A stretch of 11,038 nt of DNA from Trichodesmium sp. jk18x7bins.61 (GTDB taxonomy: Bacteria; Cyanobacteriota; Cyanobacteriia; Cyanobacteriales; Microcoleaceae): assembly GCA_022822685.1 (NCBI GenBank), contig JAJEAQ010000383.1:1-11038 (forward strand), written 5' to 3'. A program made the position numbers and the translations under genes. The notes beneath the pieces are model-generated. The model worked only from the letters and a program-made list of their open reading frames with translations. It was not told the DNA's origin and ran no database searches. Below are positions 5,211 through 11,038 of the stretch, in pieces. Numbering within the stretch: position 1 is the stretch's first letter; the number at the start of each line of letters is the position of its first letter.

Positions 5211-6870
5211 CTAGTGAATGACTCGCCCCTCGTTAAAAATTGTTTGTTTACTAGAGTGGGTAGTCAAACGATCTAATAAAGTAGCGCTAGCTTCATTCAA
5301 ACCAATCAAATTTACCTTAATACCCCTTCTCCGAAAACGCAGTACAACTTTATCTACTGCATCCAGCGCCGATTGAACCCATAAATGAGCATAAGTTAAA
5401 TCAATCGTAACAGACTCTAGATGTTCCTGAAAATTAAAGAGTTGAGAAAATTCTCCACAGAAACAAAAAAGACTTGACCATTAATACTGTAAATACGCTT
5501 CTACCCTGCTTAACTGAGAGTCAACAAAAATCAGCGCCGCAATTTTACGACTGAAGAAAATCGCACTCAGCGCTACCCCAACAACTACCCCAATAGCTAA
5601 GTTATGGGTGAGAATTGTCATAAACACAGTTGTCACCATCACTGCCGTTTCACTCTTTGGCACTACCCGAATATTGCGAATTGAATCCCAATGAAGCGTA
5701 CTCAGAGATACCATAATCATCACTGCAACTCAAGCTGCCATTGGAATACGCGCTACCCAGTTATTCAGTAAAATAATGCAAGCCTGGAGAAAAATACCTG
5801 CACTCAAAGACGAGAGTCGAGTGCGCCCATCGGAACCAACATTAATCATAGACTGTGACCAATCATAGCACATCCAGCCATCCCACCAAAACATCCGGCG
5901 ACGATATTGGCGATTCCTTGCCCTATTGCTTCCTGATTTTTATCACTGGAGGTGTCAGTTAGGGTATCAATCACATTAGCCGTTAAGAATGACTCCATTA
6001 ATCCTACTAAAGAAAGAGCTAAAGCATAAGGCAAAATAATATCAAGAGTTTTGAAGTTTAAGGGTACAATGGGCAAGGCAAGACTAGGCAAAGTATCAGG
6101 TAATGTGCCCATATCTCCTACAGTAGGTATTTCTAATCCAGTAGCGATCGCAAATACTGTCAGTACAATAATCGCAACTAAAGGAGAAGGTATTGCTTTA
6201 GTGATGCGAGGCAAGCCGTAAATGATCCCTAATCCTGCTGCCATCATTGCATATACCCACACAGAAGCATCTTCAAACTGAGTGAGTTGGGCATCAAAAA
6301 TCAATATTGCCAGAGCATTGACAAATCCTACCATCACTGCTCTGGGAACAAATCGCATTTGATTTCCGAGCTTAATCCATCCTAAGAAAATTTGGAGAAT
6401 TCCCGTGAGAATGGTGGTTGCTAACAGATAATTTCAACCATAATCTCTAATACCAATTACCAAAAGTTTGGCTTGATTTGGGTTTTCTATTTCTCCCATA
6501 TTATTAGTTAGAGTCAATGCCTAGTATTTACTAACTTCGCCTATTTTTATCGTTATTTTTCCCTGCTTCCAAATATAGCATTAATTTTTCAAAATGGTAT
6601 AACTAAGGTTGTCATCAGCAACGCCATAGCTCCAGTTGCTGCAGAAATCATCCCTGGCCGCCCACCGAAAAAGGCTGTCACAATCGCAATGCCAAATGAA
6701 GCATACAATCCGACTTTCGGATCGACACCAGCAATAATAGAAAAGCCAATGGCTTCATGGATTAAAGCTAAAGCCATCACAGTGCCTGCTAATAAATCTT
6801 TTTGTATGTTGGAAAACCAGGCTCGTTTTGTGAATATATCTTTCATTTTTCCCCATTCATAGTACAACAA
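5211..6870 (-). pseudogene. Broken SulP-family anion transporter (with STAS domain)
   Basis: Pieces of one SulP transporter (membrane anion permease with a C-terminal cytoplasmic STAS domain; substrates in the family include sulfate and bicarbonate) lie in correct order. The N-terminal part (6870-6601) contains AGVDPKVGLYASFGIA and GGRPGMISAATGAMALL. The middle (about 6450-5850) contains RFVPRAVMVGFVNALAILIF and ends near GCAMIGHS. Then SMINVGSDGRTRLSSLSAG-type sequence leads to 5723-5481. The STAS part (about 5440-5211) includes SVTIDLTYAHLWVQSALDAV and ends at TAG 5213-5211. Lesions seen: an insert of about 150 bases near 6449-6600, TGA at 6436-6434 where the family has Leu, two extra bases at 5850-5851, TGA at 5732-5730, and frameshifts near 5500 and 5435. 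This many lesions rule out sequencing error as a simple explanation. It is convergent with the profilin gene. Confidence 0.92.
6449..6600 (-). mobile_element. Approx. 150-bp insert in the SulP pseudogene, MITE-like
   Basis: On the minus strand the conserved SulP residues TTLV end at 6601 and resume with RDYG at 6448, where intact family members run straight on (TLV.DHGLQYLL). The intervening AT-rich segment has stops in the coding frame. Its ends are ATACCA and TGGTAT, an inverted pair extending imperfectly to about 12 of 18 bases. No clear target duplication is seen beyond one or two bases, so a small non-autonomous element is likely but unproven. Confidence 0.45.
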
Positions 6871-7368
6871 TGATTTAGGCGTAATCCATCTCCCTGGAAG
6901 TCAAAAGCCAGTTGGTAAGAGTCTGCTGTTAAGCATAGCTTCTTAATATTTTCATCATATCTCTGAATACATTAAGAAAAATCATCAAAATAGACAGATT
7001 TATTTCTAGATATTTGCTAGTTAGTGGTGTGGTTGATTAATTTATGAATTTTGCCAAGGGATGTAGCGACCAATTCCGCATTTCTAACAAATTAATTTGA
7101 AGATATGCTTGGGAGATTGAAAATCAGTTTTTTTATAATAATAAAAATTGCTGAAAAGGTGCATGGTAATTAAACCCAATATCTCAGGCAAGATGCCTAA
7201 GCTACTACGAAAAAATTGAGAAAGGAAGATTTACATATTATTACCTTACCTGAATCTAACTTTAGTCTTTCCTGATCTTATAATTCCAGAATCAATTACT
7301 TTTGTCTTTTGTAAAACGATATAATATATTCTCAGCATTCTGTTTCTTGTAACTGATGAAAAACTACC
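6871..7368. other. AT-rich spacer between the SulP pseudogene and the Rpn gene
   Basis: It presumably held the promoter of the dead SulP gene. The only structure noted is a perfect 5-bp hairpin AGGCA/TGCCT at 7186-7198 without a T-run. No coding frame looks protein-like. Confidence 0.5.
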
Positions 7369-7938
7369 ATGAGATTTATCAGCAATAAAATTGATTACGC
7401 CTTTAAAAAAATATTTGGTTCTCGCAACTCTCAAGAAATACTTATCAGTTTTAATGCTATTATTTATGAAAATCAAAATATTATTCGTTCTTTAACTATT
7501 ATTAATCCTTATAATCCTGGTAAAATTCAATCTTTGAAAGATAGTTATTTAAATGTCATGGCTGTATTGTCTGATGGTTCGACTGTGATTATTGAAATGC
7601 AAGTTTCTCGAACACAAGTTTTTGATAAGCGGGTAGCTTACAATTTGTGTAAAACTTATGCAAATCAATTAGGTACTGAAGAAGCTTATCGGCTTCTAAA
7701 TCAAGTGATAGGTGTGACGATTACTGATTTTCAGATGTTTAATGAAACTCAGGAGCATACCAATAAATTTGTATTTAAAGAAAAGACAAAATTTTTTGTA
7801 TATAATGGAGCAGAACTAGAATTAGTTTTTTTAGAACTTCCTAAATTTCAAAGACAGTTACCTCTAAACTATCGTAGTTTTTTTTTGATGATATTACTCC
7901 ACAGATTGCAGCTAAAAGCAACCATCCAATTGTATTAA
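7369..7938 (+). CDS. Truncated Rpn-family recombination-promoting nuclease
   Basis: The N-terminal 160 or so residues match the Rpn / PD-(D/E)XK transposase-like nuclease family: MRFISNKIDYAFKKIFGS at the start, SDGSTVIIEMQVSR (68-81, with E76 and Q78 of the ExQ motif), FDKRVAYNLCKTYANQL (85-101) and ELELVFLELPKF (149-160). Full proteins are roughly 250-300 residues. Here the match stops after LPKFQRQL, and the last 25 or so residues (PLNYRSFF onward) are simply antisense to the neighbouring membrane-protein gene. The residue aligned with the catalytic Asp of the 'YLDV.A' motif is N62 (YLNVMA), and ISFNAII lacks a Leu found in relatives (ISFLNAII). Both points are from memory of the family. 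Probably an inactive, cut gene; there is no clear Shine-Dalgarno sequence. Confidence 0.8.
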   Translation: MRFISNKIDYAFKKIFGSRNSQEILISFNAIIYENQNIIRSLTIINPYNPGKIQSLKDSYLNVMAVLSDGSTVIIEMQVSRTQVFDKRVAYNLCKTYANQLGTEEAYRLLNQVIGVTITDFQMFNETQEHTNKFVFKEKTKFFVYNGAELELVFLELPKFQRQLPLNYRSFFLMILLHRLQLKATIQLY

Positions 7939-9178
7939 CTCTTAAATCAAATAAAGTTATATCAAACATATTAAAAATAGTACAGGCACTAAAAGCAACT
8001 AAATAACTAAAGAAAATTAAATGGTCTTCTCTAGAATCAATTGCAGACCAATTAACTAATAATAATACTGCCTTCGCTAGTATCCAACCCACCCAAACAA
8101 ATAAAAACAAAGCTGTAGGAATGCCAGTTTCTGCCATTAGCATCAATAACAAATTATGGGGATGACCTACCCAAATTTGCATCTGTGTTTGATACAGAGG
8201 GGTAAAATTGCGTAATCCCCACCCACTCCAGGGCTTTTCCCTAATCATATTCCAAGCAAATTGCCATTGGGTGCTACGTAGAGCAGCGATAGGTCGTTCA
8301 AAATTCTGATCTGTGAGTCGTGCCCAAAAGTATTCTGGTACTATTACCCGTAACCATTCGCGCAATGGCGGAGGAGCAAAAGCAGCTCCAAAAACAGTTG
8401 CCACTGCTGCCATTACTAATCCTACTAACCAACACCAACCTAGATAAACAGCATAAGCAAGACTCGCAAATACAACTAATCCCCAAGCATTACGTGAATT
8501 TGTCAAGATTAAAGCAATGCCATTAGCAATAATTGCAATTGTTAAAAATATAAATTTTTGAGGCAACCTGCCTGGAAAAATCTGGAGGCGACTTGAATTT
8601 TCTGTGACAGTTCCTTTTAAAGATTTCCATTGTTGAATCCATAACCCCAAACCTAAAATAAATACAAGTGTAAGATATATCCCCAGAATATTTGCGTACA
8701 TAAATACTGAAGCCATTCGTCCTGTAGGATTGCCCTGTGGTACAATTATCCAACCTAAAATAATCTGTAAATGTAAAGGGCCAGACAAACCGAAAAATAA
8801 TTGTCCAAAACCCAAAATTACTACAGGTATTGAAGGTATTAGTATCACCCAAGAAAGTTGTCGCAGTTGGGATGGAGTTTGAATTAAAGCACTAAAAGCA
8901 GCAAATACTGCAAAAAAGGGTAATAAATTAGCTAATCCTAATAAGGCTTCCTGACGATCTGATGCAAAAATGGTAGCGATCGCTAACCACATGCCAAGCC
9001 CAGCTAAGGCTATATTATGGGCATGACGAATAATTATGCGCCATTTTTGCCTCCAAATGCTAATGATTACCACAATTAGAATTAATACTCCCAAACTAGG
9101 TAAGAGAGGGAACAGTAATAGCCCTAATTGAGTTAATTTCCACTCTTTTTGTAAATAAGGTTCAGAATGATGATTCAA
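7841..9178 (-). CDS. O-antigen ligase family (Wzy_C) membrane protein
   Basis: A 445-residue multi-pass membrane protein with the Wzy_C/O-antigen-ligase layout. Hydrophobic segments lie at about 17-40, 54-71, 84-98, 110-130, 160-180, 208-225, 233-267, 345-375, 387-403 and 415-430. The conserved TNSRNAWG lies at 226-233, and the large periplasmic loop (about 270-345) carries EKPWSGWGLRNFTPLY (314-329) and HPHNLLLMLMAETG (339-352, with H341 and E350 typical). Such proteins transfer or polymerise surface polysaccharide on the periplasmic face; the glycan here is unknown. The cyanobacterial relative IctB was once linked to bicarbonate uptake, but this is not shown for this protein. The last 8-10 codons before TAG (7843-7841) are antisense to conserved Rpn codons, so the C-terminus was probably redrawn at that junction. 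ATG 9178 is the first in-frame start before the first membrane helix. Confidence 0.85.
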   Translation of the reverse strand: MNHHSEPYLQKEWKLTQLGLLLFPLLPSLGVLILIVVIISIWRQKWRIIIRHAHNIALAGLGMWLAIATIFASDRQEALLGLANLLPFFAVFAAFSALIQTPSQLRQLSWVILIPSIPVVILGFGQLFFGLSGPLHLQIILGWIIVPQGNPTGRMASVFMYANILGIYLTLVFILGLGLWIQQWKSLKGTVTENSSRLQIFPGRLPQKFIFLTIAIIANGIALILTNSRNAWGLVVFASLAYAVYLGWCWLVGLVMAAVATVFGAAFAPPPLREWLRVIVPEYFWARLTDQNFERPIAALRSTQWQFAWNMIREKPWSGWGLRNFTPLYQTQMQIWVGHPHNLLLMLMAETGIPTALFLFVWVGWILAKAVLLLVNWSAIDSREDHLIFFSYLVAFSACTIFNMFDITLFDLRVNTIGWLLLAAICGVISSKKNYDSLEVTVFEI

Positions 9179-9377
9179 TTTTCTCTAGTGTTAGTAAATG
9201 GTATAGGTTTGATATAATGTTCGGTAAAACTTTTATAATCGAGCTTTTTTATTAGTAATTAAGCTAGTCTAAAATTGTACCATATTTTGTGTAAGTCATA
9301 TTTATATTAATCTGATCTTTCCTAACAGAACCCTGCCCCAACAAGAAGGGAGTTAAAATTTCCCATTTTTTTCCAGG

Positions 9378-9384
9378 ATATAGT
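9378..9384 (+). promoter_or_regulatory. Spacer before MOSC start, with AGGA at 9375-9378
   Basis: AGGA at 9375-9378 lies six bases before the ATG at 9385 and supports that start. The 206-base divergent spacer from 9179 to 9384 must hold both promoters; TATAAT at 9213-9218 (+) is a possible -10 box without a convincing -35. Confidence 0.4.
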
Positions 9385-10185
9385 ATGAAATTAGCAACAG
9401 TTAAACAGTTATTTATCTACCCAGTTAAGGGATTAACTCCGAAAGGTTGTCAGAGCCTATACTTAACTGCAGGACATGGTATTCAGGGCGATCGCGCTTT
9501 TGCTTTAATGTTTCTTGACTCTGGCAACTTTAATCAGCTGGATGTTGTTCCTTGGATGAGCAAAAAGCATTTTGCTGTCCAAAATGATTGGCCAGGGTTG
9601 GCTACTTTAGATTGTGATTATGACTGGGAAACTGGATTCTTGATTGTGCGACAACAAGGGGAAGAGCTGATGAGAGCAAATACTAATTTATTGGCAGGGC
9701 GCGAACGCATCAGTGCTTTTTTTTCAGATTATTTAACTACTCTAGAATCTAACAAAGGGGCACATCATCCCCAAAAAGCACCTTTGCGGTTAGTGGGTAA
9801 TGGGAATAGTAGTCGTTACCCCGATCGCCAACCTGTGCATATTTCTATTATTAGTCAAGCAACAATGGATGATTTGGGAGAAAAGGCTGGTCAAATATTG
9901 GATATACGACGATTTCGCCCTAATCTGGTTGTGGCTGGAGTTAGCCCTTGGGAAGAATTTAATTGGGTGGGGGAACAGTTGGGCTTGGGCAATGCTCAGA
10001 TTACTGTTAGAGCTAAGATTGGGCGGTGTATGAATATTGAAGTTAACCCAGAAACGGGCGATCGCGACATCCCCTTATTATCTGTGCTGAAAGAAAAATT
10101 TGGTAACAGTTATACTGGAGTCTTGGCAACCGTTGATAGTGATGGGGCGGTTGCCGCTGGAGATACTGTTGAGAAAATCAATTAA
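9385..10185 (+). CDS. MOSC-domain protein (with N-terminal beta-barrel domain)
   Basis: A 266-residue protein with the two-domain layout of MOSC proteins. The N-terminal beta-barrel domain (about 1-125) begins VKQLFIYPVKGLTPKGC (6-22) and contains GIQGDRAFALM (32-42). The MOSC domain proper (about 130-265) contains HISIISQATMDDL (152-164), RRFRPNLVVAG (175-185), and IGRCMNIEVNPETGDRD (212-228), whose C215 matches the conserved cysteine that contacts a sulfur or metal-cofactor ligand. MOSC proteins relate to the C-terminal domain of molybdenum cofactor sulfurase and to YcbX/YiiM-type molybdoenzymes; the substrate of this one is unknown. The length is normal and all motifs are present, so it is probably functional. 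It is divergent from the ligase-family gene, and two HIP1 sites lie within it (9488, 10058). Confidence 0.9.
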   Translation: MKLATVKQLFIYPVKGLTPKGCQSLYLTAGHGIQGDRAFALMFLDSGNFNQLDVVPWMSKKHFAVQNDWPGLATLDCDYDWETGFLIVRQQGEELMRANTNLLAGRERISAFFSDYLTTLESNKGAHHPQKAPLRLVGNGNSSRYPDRQPVHISIISQATMDDLGEKAGQILDIRRFRPNLVVAGVSPWEEFNWVGEQLGLGNAQITVRAKIGRCMNIEVNPETGDRDIPLLSVLKEKFGNSYTGVLATVDSDGAVAAGDTVEKIN

Positions 10186-10196
10186 GAATTAAAATC

Positions 10197-10304
10197 ATGG
10201 AAAGTCAATTATCTGGAAGTTAGCAGGATTGGGTAGGAGTAGCTTTTTATGTTCTCTTTGCTGGCTTGATTGTCTGGCGCGTACTCACAATTCTACCGAA
10301 GTAA
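10197..10304 (+). pseudogene. Small single-helix membrane protein frame with an in-frame TAG
   Basis: From ATG 10197 the frame reads MESQLSGS, then TAG (10221-10223), then QDWVGVAFYVLFAGLIVWRV and LTILPK, stop TAA 10302-10304. The second part is a good transmembrane helix with a basic tail, as in small one-helix cyanobacterial proteins. It begins 11 bases after the MOSC stop, so it may have been co-transcribed. There is no alternative ATG or GTG after the TAG. I do not recognise the family. Either a freshly broken small gene or chance; the protein-like helix favours the former. Confidence 0.4.
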
Positions 10305-10527
10305 TTTTTCATTGCCTGTTTTATCCTCCCCAACTCCCCTTTGGAAGGTATCCCCCTTACCTCCCTGGGAAAGGCAGAGCTAATTCATTTTTTCTAGCAG
10401 GCAGAGTGCAAGATTTTCGAAGGTTGATGTCAGGAAGTAATGATTTATATTGACTTATCAGAATCATCAAAGGAGTAAAAGATATCTGTAAAAAAAATCT
10501 AAAAACAGCATCAAATAGCCAATTTTA
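10305..10527. other. Gene-free spacer
   Basis: It contains a pyrimidine-rich stretch near 10325-10372 and a small AGGTA/TACCT hairpin near 10346-10362. No convincing gene or terminator is visible. Confidence 0.4.
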
Positions 10528-10660
10528 GGTTGGTTACGGCGGATTAGAAAATCTCCTATCATTAGTGTGGAATTCTTCCCGCCTAACCCACCCTACATCA
10601 AGGCTTAATATTTATTTTATAGATAAGAGATTGTTTGTCAAACTCAGATTAAATTCTGGC
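10528..10660 (+). repeat. Palindromic repeat unit A
   Basis: Starts with GGTTGGTTACGGCGGA (10528-10543) and contains TGTGGAATTCTTCCCGCC (10566-10583), CTAACCCACCCTACATCAAG and AGAGATTGTTTGT. GGTTGGTTA-C-GGCGG can pair with CCGCC-TAACCCACC, giving a stem with one bulge. Unit B repeats it 257 bases downstream. Confidence 0.85.
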
Positions 10661-10777
10661 GTAGGGTGGGTGAGGGGTCGATATATCCTCGGACTCACCA
10701 TAATTTTAGTTATCCGCCGTAACCCACCAGAAATAAACACCCAAGCTACCTTAGTATTTTATTTACAAACAGTCTCT
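10626..10777 (+). mobile_element. MITE-like element, copy 2
   Basis: 152 bp with ends AGAGATTGTTTGTCAAA (10626-10642) and the reverse complement of AGAGACTGTTTGTAAA (10762-10777), the same termini as the element at 3074-3254 in opposite orientation. It carries the inverted repeat core TCCGCCGTAACCCACC (10713-10728). There is no coding capacity. Its left end overlaps the end of repeat unit A, so the family members are nested or share ends. Confidence 0.75.
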
Positions 10778-10800
10778 AATATTCGGTGGGTTACGGCGGA
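10713..10800. repeat. 16-bp perfect inverted pair of GGTGGGTTACGGCGGA
   Basis: 10713-10728 is the exact reverse complement of 10785-10800, with 56 bases between them. The second arm starts repeat unit B. A further direct copy lies at 3123-3138. Confidence 0.9.
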
Positions 10801-10950
10801 TGATCAAATATCCTATGATTACTGTGGAATTCTTCCCACCTAACCCACCCTACATCAAGGCTTATATTTTATTTATAGATACCCTCTAACCTTTTTTTGA
10901 TGGCTTGGTGTTTTAGAGAGATTGTTTGTAGAACTCAGATTAAATATTGG
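10785..10950 (+). repeat. Palindromic repeat unit B
   Basis: A direct repeat of unit A: GGTGGGTTACGGCGGA, TGTGGAATTCTTCCCACC (10823-10840), CTAACCCACCCTACATCAAG, then AGAGATTGTTTGT (10917-10929) and AACTCAGATTAAAT (10932-10945). Between ATAGATA and AGAGATT it carries about 34 bases missing from unit A (10882-10915). No gene is visible from here to the window end. Confidence 0.85.
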
Positions 10951-11038
10951 TTGAGTTTGCGGATAGGCAGAAATATTTCTGTATTGCTATCTATAAAGCT
11001 TAACCAAAATAAATCACAAGAGTTCAGAATGTACTACA

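Noticed and set aside
7246..7476. 76-codon open frame on the - strand
   Set aside because: It overlaps the conserved N-terminus of the Rpn gene on the opposite strand, and its composition is not protein-like.
8298..8852. Several open frames on both strands inside the ligase-family gene
   Set aside because: They are alternative frames of a gene with clear family motifs.
7841..9178. Assignment as IctB
   Set aside because: The motifs support the Wzy_C/O-antigen ligase family in general, but nothing visible singles out IctB.
10229..10453. 74-codon open frame on the + strand
   Set aside because: It overlaps the more protein-like small-membrane frame at 10197-10304 and has no recognisable pattern.
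10565..10843. 92-codon open frame on the + strand
   Set aside because: It consists almost entirely of the GGTGGGTTACGGCGGA repeat family and the MITE-like element; its openness follows from repeat sequence.

Overview
The window looks like a stretch of a filamentous, probably heterocystous, cyanobacterial chromosome. The evidence is seven GCGATCGC (HIP1) octamers spread over genes and spacers, AT-rich spacers packed with short palindromic repeats, and cyanobacterial-style Uma2, Rpn, SH3 and MOSC proteins. The genus is an inference; no rRNA or tRNA is present.

Left part (1-2635). Bases 1-201 hold a frameshifted internal piece of an IS200/IS605-type TnpB, followed to about 820 by dispersed, inverted and tandem short repeats. 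A Uma2-family nuclease gene (1055-1696, +) lies between a decayed copy (882-1035, -) and an intact copy (1789-2166, -) of the same small secreted SH3-domain gene. The intact copy overlaps an upstream secreted-type reading frame (2156-2635, -) that has lost an ATG start and carries one in-frame stop.

Centre (2640-7368). A repeat-rich spacer contains a 181-bp MITE-like element. Then come leuB (leucine biosynthesis) and, behind a probable leuB terminator, a 122-codon gene encoding a eukaryote-type profilin. This is the most striking item in the window: profilin is an actin-monomer and poly-proline binding protein of eukaryotes, and the set of aromatic residues that binds poly-proline is retained here. 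The gene has a strong bacterial ribosome-binding site and a terminator-like hairpin behind it. It is followed by a tail-to-tail SulP anion transporter that is clearly dead (nonsense codons, frameshifts and an insert of about 150 bp). No actin gene is in the window.

Right part (7369-11038). A C-terminally truncated Rpn-family nuclease runs tail-to-tail into, and overlaps, an O-antigen-ligase-family membrane protein. Divergent from the latter is a MOSC-domain protein, followed by a small membrane-protein frame with an amber stop. The last 500 bases are an array of the GGTGGGTTACGGCGGA repeat family, including a second copy of the MITE-like element in opposite orientation to the one at 3074.

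Only leuB, the profilin, the ligase-family gene, the MOSC gene, Uma2 and the SH3 gene look intact. The rest records insertion, duplication and decay, a setting consistent with uptake of foreign genes such as the profilin.
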